A program made the translations under genes and the position numbers. A stretch of DNA of 64,000 nucleotides. Source: Tropicimonas sp. IMCC34011 (lineage in GTDB: Bacteria > Pseudomonadota > Alphaproteobacteria > Rhodobacterales > Rhodobacteraceae). The DNA lies in the NCBI RefSeq assembly GCF_003390865.1, contig NZ_QMEJ01000002.1, positions 310,001 through 374,000 of the forward strand, read 5' to 3'. The notes beneath the pieces were generated by a model. The model was not told the origin of the DNA and ran no database searches. It saw only the letters and a list, made by a program, of their open reading frames with translations. Positions 36,450 to 44,995 of this stretch are shown one piece after another. Each line of letters starts with the position of its first letter. Positions within the stretch are counted from its first letter, which is position 1.

Positions 36450-36700
36450 CGTCGTCCCCCAGATGCACCCAGACGTCCCGCACGGGACCGACTGCGCGGT
36501 CGGCAGAAGATAGCAACGTCTTGGAGGGCGGTCAAAACCCCGTGACGCCGCGGATTTCCGCCACGTGCCGAACCCGGCCCTAGATGGGTCGGTTTTACGA
36601 AGACACGCCGGGGACGGCACAAGGTTTCGGGGGCAGGTCCGTCTCGGACCAGGGTTGTCCCGGCGGCGTGGCAGAACCGGCGCCGCCGGGACGTCTTGGA

Positions 36701-37156
36701 TCAGGCGGCGTCGAGCTCGCCTTTGACGATCTGCTCGATCTCGTCGACCGGATGATTCGTCAGCGTTTTCGGCACTTCACCGATCACGCGGCCCTGCACT
36801 TCCTTGTGCAGGTGGCTGCGCAGATCGCCGAGAACACGCGGGGACGCGACGAGCACGATCGACTTGAAGGCGTTCTGGTGCGCGCGCTTGTAAAGAAGCT
36901 CGGACAGCTCCTCCGCGAAGCGCTCCTTTTCCAGTTGGTGCCAGTCGGTATCCTCGAGCGCGGAGCGCTGGCCGACGCCGGTGTCGTTCATCCGGCCAGG
37001 CTTGTGCGAACCCTGCTCGCGGGTGGGCGGATTCTCATGGTGCTCCTCCCGGCGAACCTCAAAGAACGGGTTCTCGTGGTCCGTCTGGTTCTCCAGGATC
37101 AGGGCCTTCTCGCCATCTGCGATCAGGACCCAAGTGCCTTTTTCCAGATGTGCCAT
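36701..37156 (-). CDS. Host-attachment family protein (baeRF/Host_attach-like)
   Basis: A 151-residue soluble protein of the family named after Agrobacterium proteins required for attachment to host cells (GTWVLIADGEKALILEN; FKSIVLVASPRVLGDLRSHL). The fold is related to the eRF1 domain 2 group. The start is decided by the ribosome binding site: GGAGGA lies seven bases before the ATG at 37156 but only two before the ATG at 37162. It is translationally close to the small gene upstream. The biochemical function of the family is not established. Confidence 0.78.
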   Translation of the reverse strand: MAHLEKGTWVLIADGEKALILENQTDHENPFFEVRREEHHENPPTREQGSHKPGRMNDTGVGQRSALEDTDWHQLEKERFAEELSELLYKRAHQNAFKSIVLVASPRVLGDLRSHLHKEVQGRVIGEVPKTLTNHPVDEIEQIVKGELDAA

Positions 37157-37158
37157 GC

Positions 37159-37392
37159 TCATTCCTCCTCGCCGGTTCCGTGAAGACCGCCGAGGCCGCC
37201 CTCACCTTTCTCGTCGGACTTCGTGACGCGAGTCGCGCCGCCGCCCTTCAGAGCCTGCTTTTCCTCATCCCGCGTCGCGACCTTGCGCTCCAGCTCGCCC
37301 TGCGCCCGGCCCTGCTCGGAGGGGGTGGGCAGGTCGGTGGTGAATTCGTCTGTCTCGCGGGTTCCGTCCTGCGAACGCTTGCGATCAGGCAT
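37159..37392 (-). CDS. Small hydrophilic hypothetical protein
   Basis: A 77-residue, highly charged protein without hydrophobic segments, rich in Glu, Lys, Arg, Thr and Gly and probably disordered. Its end (EKGEGGLGGLHGTGEEE) overlaps the start region of the host-attachment gene, and its last codons form the ribosome binding site for that gene. Coding status rests on this arrangement; no family was recognised. Confidence 0.6.
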   Translation of the reverse strand: MPDRKRSQDGTRETDEFTTDLPTPSEQGRAQGELERKVATRDEEKQALKGGGATRVTKSDEKGEGGLGGLHGTGEEE

Positions 37393-37544
37393 CGTCGCCT
37401 CCTTGGCTTGTCTTTCCCTTCCAGAACGCGAGGTGGCTGGGCCGGGTTCCTGCGGGACGACGTGGCGGGAAGCGGGCCGAACGGGAGGGCGGGCAGACGA
37501 TTCGATGCGGCTCCAGCTTCAGGTGAGGCCCCCTCAAACGCGAA

Positions 37545-37573
37545 GCTGCCCCGCGCCGGGGGCGCGGGGCAGC
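37545..37573 (-). terminator. Terminator of sodB
   Basis: A perfect 13-pair stem (GCTGCCCCGCGCC with GGCGCGGGGCAGC) with a three-base loop lies 28 bases beyond the sodB stop. On the minus strand it is followed by TTCGCGTTT, a weak T-tract. Confidence 0.72.
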
Positions 37574-37601
37574 AAATCTTTCACCTTGCCGAAGGTCGGC
37601 C

Positions 37602-38201
37602 TCACATGCGGGAGGCGACGTTTTCCCAGTTCACGAGGTTGTCGAGGAAGTTCTTCAGATAGGCGGGACGCTTGTTCCGGAAATCGATGTAGTAGGAGTG
37701 CTCCCACACGTCGCAGCCCAGAAGCGCGGTCTGACCGAAGCAGAGCGGGTTCACGCCGTTCTCGGTCTTGGTGACCTTGAGCGATCCGTCCGTGTCCTTC
37801 ACGAGCCAGGCCCAGCCGGAGCCGAACTGACCGCCGCCAGCGGCGGAGAACTCGTCCTTGAACTTGTCGACGGACCCGAACGCCTCGGTCAGCGCGCTCT
37901 CGAGCTCGGAGGGCATCGCTTTCGGGCCGGGGCCCATCATCTCCCAGAACTGGCTGTGGTTCCAGTGCTGCGAGGCGTTGTTGAAGATGCCGGACTGGGC
38001 GACGGCGGACTTGTCGTAGGTGCCCTTGACGATCTCCTCGACGGGCTTGCCGGCCCACTCGGTCCCCTCGATCAGCTTGTTGCCGTTGTCGACATAGGCC
38101 TTGTGGTGAATGTCGTGGTGATACTCGAGCGTCTCCTTGGACATGCCCTGACCGGCCAGCGCGTCGTGGGCATAGGGAAGCTCGGGAAGTTCGAAGGCCA
38201 T
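37602..38201 (-). CDS. sodB: Superoxide dismutase, Fe/Mn family (SodB-type)
   Basis: A 199-residue enzyme that dismutes superoxide in the cytoplasm. Metal ligands are visible as the histidine in EYHHDIHHKAYVD, the histidine in HWNHSQFW, and D and H in DVWEHSYYIDF. AAGGGQFGSGWAWLV favours the iron type. The ATG at 38201 matches the family N-terminus (MAFELPELPYAHDAL). It is a single gene with its own terminator. Confidence 0.96.
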   Translation of the reverse strand: MAFELPELPYAHDALAGQGMSKETLEYHHDIHHKAYVDNGNKLIEGTEWAGKPVEEIVKGTYDKSAVAQSGIFNNASQHWNHSQFWEMMGPGPKAMPSELESALTEAFGSVDKFKDEFSAAGGGQFGSGWAWLVKDTDGSLKVTKTENGVNPLCFGQTALLGCDVWEHSYYIDFRNKRPAYLKNFLDNLVNWENVASRM

Positions 38202-38297
38202 TTTGGAAACCTCTCTCGTATCTGACTGAATGAGTGTCTGCGTGCTATCTGATGTGCATCGCTGTGGCGTCAACCCGCGGACCGACCCGGCGCGGGG

Positions 38298-38708
38298 TCA
38301 TCTGCGCTCGCATCGGCCCGTCCCGCGAAAGATCTCGGTGAAGCCGGCAGCCTGTACCAGAACCGCGATCCCGCCCGTGTCGCGGCGCAGGCCGGCCCGG
38401 TACATGACCTTGGGAAGATATTGGCGGGTCGCGCTCTTGAGGCCGTAGACCTCCCAGTGGAGCGACACGCGGGGACCGGACTGCGAGGCGATTCGCCCCA
38501 GGATGGGCCGATCCGAGACCTGCCCCGTGATCTCGTCGGAGACGAGAATTCCGCTGCCATCGTCGAAGATCTGGAGCGTGGTGCGCTCCGGAACGTATCC
38601 GTACCTGCTGCCCTGCTCCTCCAGATCGCAATCCCAGATCTCCGCGACGGCCTCGGGGGCGAAGGCGAAGAGGGTCACGGCGACCGGAACAACCAACAGG
38701 CAACGCAT
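38298..38708 (-). CDS. Secreted hypothetical protein
   Basis: A 136-residue protein with a signal peptide (LLVVPVAVTLFAFAPEAVA) and a small beta-rich mature domain with two cysteines (WDC near the N-terminus, GRC at the end) that could form a disulfide. It is probably periplasmic. No family function is recognised. It stands alone upstream of sodB on the same strand. Confidence 0.7.
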   Translation of the reverse strand: MRCLLVVPVAVTLFAFAPEAVAEIWDCDLEEQGSRYGYVPERTTLQIFDDGSGILVSDEITGQVSDRPILGRIASQSGPRVSLHWEVYGLKSATRQYLPKVMYRAGLRRDTGGIAVLVQAAGFTEIFRGTGRCERR

Positions 38709-39026
38709 CTCGTACTCCGTCCGAACATCGGTGGGCGTGGCGCGCCCTTACCACGTCAGCCTTGCGTCCGAAAACGCCCGTACCGCCAAACGGGTCGTCC
38801 CGTGGCCTGTCGTGGCGGAATGGCGCCCATTTGACGCCGAATGTCCCTGTCCTTGCCGCAAAGGAGGGGTGACGTGCTCGGGCACCTGTCGTTAAGGTCG
38901 GCGTCGGTATGACCCGCCCGCCCGGACCCCGGCAGGCAGGCCCTCCGGTGCGATCCCGCCGGGCGCATGGCCAGAGGGACAAGACCCGTCGCCGGATCGG
39001 GCGCGAGGCAGAAGAGGCGAGCCAGC
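38709..39026 (+). other. Intergenic region before the glycosyltransferase genes
   Basis: About 318 bases between divergent genes. It must hold promoters in both directions, but no convincing -35/-10 pair or operator stands out. An in-frame ATG at 38967 would extend the glycosyltransferase by 20 basic residues of no family character. Confidence 0.4.
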
Positions 39027-40736
39027 ATGACAAAGACACGTCCGCCCGAAACTCCCGGCGCCGCGCCGGACCGCGCGCGCTACACGATCCTGTCGATGAT
39101 GAAGGATGAAGGCCATTCCGTGATCGAATGGCTCGCCTATCACCGCGAACTCGGCTTCGACAACATCTGCGTCTACACCAACAACTGCAACGACGGCACG
39201 GATGCGATGCTCATGCGTCTCGAGGCGCTCGGCTATTGCCGGCACTTCCGCAATGACGTGCCCGAGGGCAAGAAGCCGCAGCCGAACGCGCTGTCCCTGG
39301 CGGAGAAGAACCCCGCCGTGATGAACAGCGACTGGATCCTGACGATGGATGCCGACGAGTTCCTTGCGGTGAAGACGGGCGACGGGCGGATCGGCGATCT
39401 GGTGGCCGCGCTGCCCGGCGGCACCGACGCGATCGCGATCACCTGGCGCTTCTTCGGCTCCTCCGGATTGACGGACTGGAACCCAGGCCTCGTCACCGAG
39501 AGCTACACCCGTGCCGCGCCCGACCAGTTCAAGAAGGGCTGGGGCGTCAAGACGCTGTTCCGCCCGTTCGAGAACATGAAGCTCGGCATCCACCGCCCGC
39601 ACATGCGCAAGGCCAAGCAGATCCCCGAGCGAGCGCAGGCGATGCTCAAACAGTCGTGGGTCAACGGATCGGGGCAGCCGATGCCGGAGGAATTCGCCCT
39701 ATCCGGCTGGCGTTCCACCAAGCCGACGCTGGGCTACGATCTCGCCGAGATGAACCACTACGCCGTGAAGAGCATGGAGGCGTACCTGCTGCGCCGGATG
39801 CGGGGCAACGTGAACAACAAGGCGGACAAGTACAACGGCGCGTATTTCTCCATCTTCGACCGCAACGAGATCGAGGCCCGGACCGCGATCCGGCATTCCG
39901 CCGCGGTGAAGAGGATCATGGGGGAGATGCTCGCCGATCCCGAACTGGCGCGGCTCCATGAGGCGGCGCTGGCCTATCACGAGGCGCGGGTGCTGCAGCT
40001 GCGGCAGACCGGCGAATACGACGTCTGGCTGGCGGAACTGACACAGGCGTCCGAGGTGTCCATCGACAAGCTCGACGAGGTGCTCTTCACCCAGCACCTG
40101 CCGAAGGTCTGGCAGCAGAAGGTTGAGGAAATGCGCGCCTCGGGCGTGTCCGACAAGGCCATCGCGCTGATGATCGCAAGCAGCCAGACCGCGCGGAAGA
40201 AAGAAACCCGCGAGGCGATGCGCGCCGCGGCCGAGGGCCGCCCGGCGCCAGAGGGACAAACCAGCGCCGATGCAGCCGAAGAGGCGACAGCGCAGCAGGC
40301 CGAGCGAATGGCGAATGCTGCGATCGCTGAGACCGAGCGCCGCGCCGCTCTTCTTGCCTCCGACGTACCGGATCCGGCGCCCGCTCCCCGGCCGGACGAA
40401 ACCCCGCCGGACGCGCCAACCGAGACGCCCCCTGCCCCCGGGCCGGATGCGCCGGATCCTGCCCGCCCGCCCGAGCCGGACGAGACGCCGCCCGATGCGC
40501 CGACGGAGCTGCCGCCGGGGGGACCGGGCGAGGATGTTCCGGGGGGACCGGCCGAGGTCCCGCCGGGCGGCCCGAGCGAAAGCCCGCCAAGCGCGCCACC
40601 CGAAATGCCGCCACAGATGTCGGGGGGCCCGAGGCCTGCGCGCCTGCGCCTCGTCCCGGCCGGACCGCTCTCCGGCGCGATGGAGGCGCCGGGAAAGCCA
40701 CGGGCCCCGAAGATGTTCGGGGCAGCCCAAGGGTAG
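39027..40736 (+). CDS. GT-A glycosyltransferase (Glyco_tranf_2_4-like) with proline-rich tail
   Basis: A 569-residue protein. Residues 15-330 form a GT-A fold: the first strand RYTILSMMKDEG, then HRELGFDNICVYTNNCNDGTD, and the DxD-type metal motif MDADEF at 107-112; HYAVKSMEAYLLRRMRG is typical of this family of putative polysaccharide or surface-glycan transferases. A helical region follows, then about 100 residues of Pro/Glu/Gly/Ala repeats (DETPPDAPTE-type units). It has no signal peptide or membrane segment. The next gene lies in the -1 frame and shows homology to its catalytic domain. Confidence 0.85.
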   Translation: MTKTRPPETPGAAPDRARYTILSMMKDEGHSVIEWLAYHRELGFDNICVYTNNCNDGTDAMLMRLEALGYCRHFRNDVPEGKKPQPNALSLAEKNPAVMNSDWILTMDADEFLAVKTGDGRIGDLVAALPGGTDAIAITWRFFGSSGLTDWNPGLVTESYTRAAPDQFKKGWGVKTLFRPFENMKLGIHRPHMRKAKQIPERAQAMLKQSWVNGSGQPMPEEFALSGWRSTKPTLGYDLAEMNHYAVKSMEAYLLRRMRGNVNNKADKYNGAYFSIFDRNEIEARTAIRHSAAVKRIMGEMLADPELARLHEAALAYHEARVLQLRQTGEYDVWLAELTQASEVSIDKLDEVLFTQHLPKVWQQKVEEMRASGVSDKAIALMIASSQTARKKETREAMRAAAEGRPAPEGQTSADAAEEATAQQAERMANAAIAETERRAALLASDVPDPAPAPRPDETPPDAPTETPPAPGPDAPDPARPPEPDETPPDAPTELPPGGPGEDVPGGPAEVPPGGPSESPPSAPPEMPPQMSGGPRPARLRLVPAGPLSGAMEAPGKPRAPKMFGAAQG

Positions 40737-40789
40737 CGAGCTCGGGGACCGACACGGCTGGCGCGCCCAGGATCCACGTCGTCACCACG

Positions 40790-42616
40790 ATGAAGAACGA
40801 GGCGCCCTACATTCTCGAGTGGATCGCCTATCACCGCATGATCGGCGCGACCGACTTCACCATCTTTACCAACGACTGCACCGACGGGACCAACCTGATC
40901 CTGAACCGGCTCGATCAGCTCGGGATCGTGCGGCATTTCGACAATCCACTCGGCCCCCGGATGGACCCCCAGCGCCGCGCCTATTCCCGCGCCGGCGGAA
41001 TGGAGAAGGTTCGGGCCGCCGACTGGGTCATGATCGTGGATGCCGACGAGTTCGTGAACATCCGCGCGGGCGACGGCACCTTTGCGGACCTGATTGCGGC
41101 CTGCTCCTCCGGCGGCGATCCGGCGGCGATCTCCATCCCGTGGCGGATCATGGGCAGCTCGGGGGAAGCGCATTGGCGCGATGCCCCCGTCACCACCCGC
41201 TTCACCGCCGGCTCGACCTTCGAGGCCCCCGAGAACGGGCTCGTCTGGGGCTTCAAGACCCTCTTTAGACCGCGCGTCTTCGACTTCTTCGGAGTGCACC
41301 GGCCGAAATTCCGCCAGACCGAGGTCGATCCCGCCGAGATCCTCTGGGTCAACGCCTCCGGGCAGGACATGGGAGACCGGATCGTCCAGAAGGGCTGGTG
41401 CTTCAACGCCTCGACGATCGGCTGGGACCATGCCCAGGTGAACCACTACGCCATCAAGAGCCGGGAGGAGTTCCTTCTCAAGCGCCTGCGCGGCACCGCC
41501 AATTCTAAGAACAAGGGGCGGATCGACATGGGGTACTGGGAGAAGTTCGACCTCAACGCCAACGAGGACCGCTCGATCCGCACCGATGCGCTGGAGCGCG
41601 AGATCGCGTCCCTGCTCGAGGACGAGGCGCTGAAAGCTCTTCGCGACGCCGCGATCGAAACCTGCCGGCGCACCATCGACGCCCAGATGCAGGATGAAGC
41701 CCTGCGCCGCTTCGTGGAGACCGGGATCTACTCCGAGGAGGACGGGGACACGGGCGACGCCCCGTTCGGGGAGCGCCCGCACCCGGCTCCCGCGCTCCAC
41801 CCCGCCGGCACTCCGCGGCTTCTCTGCATCGGCGCTCACCACAAGTCGGGCACGAACTGGCTTCGGCGCGCGCTCCACGCGATCCGGCGCGACCAGGACC
41901 TCCCGCTCCACCATATCGGCTCCCCGCGCGCGATGCGGAAGCTGGAGGGGACCGGCACCGCCCTGGCGGTCAACTGGTCGTCCAGCTTCCCCGAGGCGCT
42001 GCTGAACGATCCGGAGGCCCGCTTCATCCATATCGTGCGGGACCCGCGAAACGTTCTGCTGGCCGGCATGGCGTATCACCTGATCGCGCCCGAAGGCGCC
42101 CACACATGGCTCGACGAGCCGCAGGGCGCGCTTGCCGGGTCGACCTACCGGGACCATCTCAGCGCGCTGCCGGACAACGAAGCGCGTCTCCTCTTCGAGA
42201 TGGAGGGCAGACACGCCGAGACGGTGAAGGAGATGCTGGCCTGGCCCTCCGGCCATCCGGGCGCCGTCCAGTTGCGCTACGAGGACATCCTGGCCGACAC
42301 GGACGGAACGCTCCTCCGCGGCGCCCTGGAGACATGCGGGGTTGCAGGGCTCGACATCGACCGCGCGGTGGAGCAGATCCGGGCCCATGGTCCGCTCGGA
42401 GAGGCGATCCCCTCACCCGGCCGCGAAGCGGAGCAGGCCGAACAGGAGCGGCGGGACGCGGCAGCCAATTGGCAGAGCGACCTTCCCCGCCCCGTCGCCG
42501 TGAGCTACGCCGCCCGCTGGGGCGATGCCCTGAAGCGCCTCGGATATGCCGATGACGATACCTGGCTGGACGAGCTCGCCCCGCCGGCCCCCGCCCGCCG
42601 CTCGGGCGCGCGGTGA
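40790..42616 (+). CDS. Glycosyltransferase-sulfotransferase fusion protein
   Basis: 608 residues from the first ATG. Residues 1-315 are a GT-A domain homologous to the upstream protein (MKNEAPYILEWIAYHR; DADEF at 84-88; VNHYAIKSREEFLLKRLRG). Residues 343-570 look like a sulfotransferase: the PAPS loop HKSGTNWL (351-358) and the 3'-phosphate motif IVRDPRNVLLAG (415-426). The first strand of the GT fold (RIHVVTT) is encoded upstream of this ATG in the same frame, but no ATG, GTG, TTG or CTG precedes it, and the ATG has no properly spaced ribosome binding site. The true start may therefore lie upstream, reached by an unusual start codon or a -1 frameshift. It probably makes a sulfated surface glycan. 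Confidence 0.78.
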   Translation: MKNEAPYILEWIAYHRMIGATDFTIFTNDCTDGTNLILNRLDQLGIVRHFDNPLGPRMDPQRRAYSRAGGMEKVRAADWVMIVDADEFVNIRAGDGTFADLIAACSSGGDPAAISIPWRIMGSSGEAHWRDAPVTTRFTAGSTFEAPENGLVWGFKTLFRPRVFDFFGVHRPKFRQTEVDPAEILWVNASGQDMGDRIVQKGWCFNASTIGWDHAQVNHYAIKSREEFLLKRLRGTANSKNKGRIDMGYWEKFDLNANEDRSIRTDALEREIASLLEDEALKALRDAAIETCRRTIDAQMQDEALRRFVETGIYSEEDGDTGDAPFGERPHPAPALHPAGTPRLLCIGAHHKSGTNWLRRALHAIRRDQDLPLHHIGSPRAMRKLEGTGTALAVNWSSSFPEALLNDPEARFIHIVRDPRNVLLAGMAYHLIAPEGAHTWLDEPQGALAGSTYRDHLSALPDNEARLLFEMEGRHAETVKEMLAWPSGHPGAVQLRYEDILADTDGTLLRGALETCGVAGLDIDRAVEQIRAHGPLGEAIPSPGREAEQAEQERRDAAANWQSDLPRPVAVSYAARWGDALKRLGYADDDTWLDELAPPAPARRSGAR

Positions 42617-42906
42617 CACTGCGGCTGGAAGGCCGGCTGCTCTGCGCCGATGACGCCGAGGCGGAGGCGGTTCGAGCGCATCTGCCGGAGCACGTGCGCC
42701 TGACCCGCGCGGAGCCGGGCTGCCTGTCATTCGAAGTGACGCCGGCCGGTCCGCTCGTCTGGACCGTCGAGGAGACGTTCACGGACCGGGAGGCCTTCGA
42801 GGCGCACCAGGCGCGCATTCAGGGCACCCCTTGGGCGAATGCGACGGCGGGGATCGTCCGGGACTACCGGATCACAGAGGATCCGCACGCCGTCACGCCC
42901 GAGTGA
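42613..42906 (+). CDS. ABM-domain protein (putative quinol monooxygenase family)
   Basis: A 97-residue dimeric alpha/beta-barrel type protein (antibiotic biosynthesis monooxygenase fold): VRAHLPEHVRLTRAEPGCLSF and TFTDREAFEAHQARI are the usual landmarks. The GTG start overlaps the previous stop (GTGA), so it is co-translated with the sulfotransferase fusion. Substrate unknown. Confidence 0.75.
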   Translation: MTLRLEGRLLCADDAEAEAVRAHLPEHVRLTRAEPGCLSFEVTPAGPLVWTVEETFTDREAFEAHQARIQGTPWANATAGIVRDYRITEDPHAVTPE

Positions 42907-42953
42907 AAGCACGGGCACTGGCCGTTCGCAAAGTTGCGTCTATATCGGCTCCC

Positions 42954-43400
42954 ATGTTCAGTGATCTTCTCAAGCGCCTGTCCGGCGACACGTCCCCGGA
43001 GCAGCTTCCCGACACCGACGCGCGCCTTGCGCTGACTGCCCTTCTCGTGCGCGTGGCCCGTGCCGACGGCTCCTACGATGCCCGGGAAATGGCGCGGATC
43101 GACCGCATCGTGGCCAGGCGCTACGGGCTGTCCGCCTTCGACGCCGCGACCCTGCGCGGCGATGCCGAGGGGCTCGAAGCCGAAGCCCCGGACAACGTCC
43201 GCTTCACCCGCGCCATCAAGGATGCAGTTCCCTACGAGGAGCGCGAGGCGGTGATCGAGGCGATGTGGGACGTGGTACTCGCCGATGGGGAGCGGAGCGA
43301 GGATGAGGACGGACTGATCCGCCTCGTCACCAAGCTGATCGGCGTGAGCGACAAGGATTCCGGCCTTGCGCGCCAGCGCGTGGAAGCCGCCCGCTCGTGA
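42954..43400 (+). CDS. TerB-family (tellurite-resistance-like) protein
   Basis: A 148-residue helical protein of the TerB/DUF533-like group: LTALLVRVARADGSYDAREMARIDRIV in the N-terminal half and VVLADGERSEDEDGLIRLVTKLIGVS in the second, each with the acidic DGxxxxxE metal-binding pattern. Function is unknown in such single-gene contexts. Its stop overlaps the next start by four bases. Confidence 0.8.
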   Translation: MFSDLLKRLSGDTSPEQLPDTDARLALTALLVRVARADGSYDAREMARIDRIVARRYGLSAFDAATLRGDAEGLEAEAPDNVRFTRAIKDAVPYEEREAVIEAMWDVVLADGERSEDEDGLIRLVTKLIGVSDKDSGLARQRVEAARS

Positions 43401-44071
43401 TCGCCGCCCTGCCTGCCCTTGCCGGCGCCGAGGCGGAGACCGCCGAGTTTTGGTCCCTGATCCGCGATCACCTGCGCGAGCATGCGATCACGGCGCCGGG
43501 CGAGCTGGAGGATACCCGACCGGTCGGGGTGATCGGGGACGAGCACCTTCTCCTCGCCGAGATCCCCGCCCATGCCTACCTCTCCAACCGCGCCGATCTG
43601 ACGCTCATCGGCACCTTCGACCGCGACATCGACGGCGTTCCCGCGGGGTTCTCCTGCCGCATCCTTCTGAAGCGGACGAGCGAGGAGACGCCGGTGGGCC
43701 CTGTTGCGGCCACCGACGCGTCGCTTGCCGAGATCTTTGAGCGCCGTCATTCGGCGGCGGAAACACCGGCGGAGGCCGCCCGGGCCGTCGCGGAAGGATC
43801 CGCCGATCTTGCCGCGATGGATGTCACCGAATGGCGCCGCATCCGTCATACGGACACGGACCTTGCGGAGAAACTGGAAGAGGTGGCCCGTTCGGACGCC
43901 CTCGCCGGCCCCGCCCTCGTCACCCGGCAGGACCGGCTTGCAGGCGCGTTGCGGATCGCGATCGCCGCCGCAGTGACGAGCTTGCCGCCCGAGACCCGAA
44001 CCTCCCTCGGAATCTCGGGGCTTCTCGGGGTGACGGACGCGGCCTACGACCGGATGTCGTCGCAGAACTGA
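43397..44071 (+). CDS. PhnD-like periplasmic-binding-fold protein without signal peptide
   Basis: A 224-residue protein whose layout matches the short PhnD-like (phosphate/phosphonate-binding) family: a first strand MIAALPAL, LTLIGTF and GFSCRILLKR in the first lobe, then AVAEGSADLAAMDVTEWRRI and LGISGLLGVTDAAYDRM in the second. There is no secretion signal, so it may act in the cytoplasm or bind a ligand as a sensor. It overlaps the TerB-like gene and precedes an amino-acid-type ABC importer by 109 bases. Confidence 0.62.
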   Translation: MIAALPALAGAEAETAEFWSLIRDHLREHAITAPGELEDTRPVGVIGDEHLLLAEIPAHAYLSNRADLTLIGTFDRDIDGVPAGFSCRILLKRTSEETPVGPVAATDASLAEIFERRHSAAETPAEAARAVAEGSADLAAMDVTEWRRIRHTDTDLAEKLEEVARSDALAGPALVTRQDRLAGALRIAIAAAVTSLPPETRTSLGISGLLGVTDAAYDRMSSQN

Positions 44072-44180
44072 CGCAAGGTTCAGGGGCGGCCACGGTCCCG
44101 CGGGCCGCAGATCGTTGCATTCGGTCGAAAATTGGGCCTCACTGTCGTTAACCCAAAACGATGGTCGAGCCGCTTCAACC

Positions 44181-44960
44181 GTGACATCCACTCCCCCGCC
44201 CGTCATCGAGATCCGCGATCTCCACAAGGCCTATGGCGGCCTCGAGGTGCTCAAGGGAGTCGATCTGTCGGCACCGAAGGGGCATGTCGTCTCGCTGATC
44301 GGCTCGTCCGGCTCCGGCAAGTCCACCCTCCTGCGCTGCGCCAATCTTCTCGAGGACAGCCAGTCCGGGGACGTCGTGTTCGAGGGGGAGCCGGTGCGCT
44401 GGCGCGGCACTGGCGGTCATCGCCGCCCCGCCGATGCCGCGCAGGTCCGCCGCATCCGCACGAACCTCTCGATGGTGTTCCAGCAATTTAACCTGTGGGC
44501 GCACCTCACCATCCTGCAGAACGTCACCGAGGCGCCCGTCGTGGTGCTGAAGGAGGACCGCGCGGAGGCCGAGGCGCGGGGGCGGGAGCTTCTCGCCAAG
44601 GTCGGAATCGGCGACAAGGCGAACATGTACCCCGCCCAGCTCTCCGGCGGCCAGCAGCAGCGCGCCGCGATCGCGCGGGCCCTTGCCATGCGGCCCCGCG
44701 CCCTTCTCTTCGACGAGCCGACCTCGGCGCTCGATCCGGAGCTGGAGCAGGAAGTCGTCCGCGTGATCAAGGCGCTGGCCGAGGAGGGCCGTACCATGGT
44801 CCTCGTCACGCACGACATGAACATGGCCCGGGACGTCTCCGATCACGTCGTGTTCCTCCACAAGGGCAAGGTGGAGGAAGAAGGCCCACCGGACATGCTG
44901 TTCGGCGGGCCGCGAACCGAACGCCTGCGCGGCTTTCTGTCCGCCGGGCAAGCTGCCTGA
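44181..44960 (+). CDS. Amino-acid-type ABC transporter ATPase
   Basis: A 259-residue HisP/GlnQ-class ATPase: Walker [20 protein letters not shown]-loop [13 protein letters not shown], signature [15 protein letters not shown], Walker [16 protein letters not shown], switch LVTHDM. The GTG at 44181 was chosen because the conserved N-terminus ([19 protein letters not shown]) begins ten codons later; a start at 44115 would add 22 unrelated residues. It is the first gene of an importer-catabolism operon that runs to 52292. Confidence 0.92.
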   Translation: MTSTPPPVIEIRDLHKAYGGLEVLKGVDLSAPKGHVVSLIGSSGSGKSTLLRCANLLEDSQSGDVVFEGEPVRWRGTGGHRRPADAAQVRRIRTNLSMVFQQFNLWAHLTILQNVTEAPVVVLKEDRAEAEARGRELLAKVGIGDKANMYPAQLSGGQQQRAAIARALAMRPRALLFDEPTSALDPELEQEVVRVIKALAEEGRTMVLVTHDMNMARDVSDHVVFLHKGKVEEEGPPDMLFGGPRTERLRGFLSAGQAA

Positions 44961-44995
44961 AACCAAAGACCCAAGACCAACAGGGAAACAAAGCA

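Noticed and set aside
40380-40660. Periodic GC-rich sequence resembling a short repeat array
   Set aside because: The periodicity comes from Pro/Glu/Gly codon repeats in the glycosyltransferase tail; unit lengths vary and there are no unique spacers, so it is not CRISPR.
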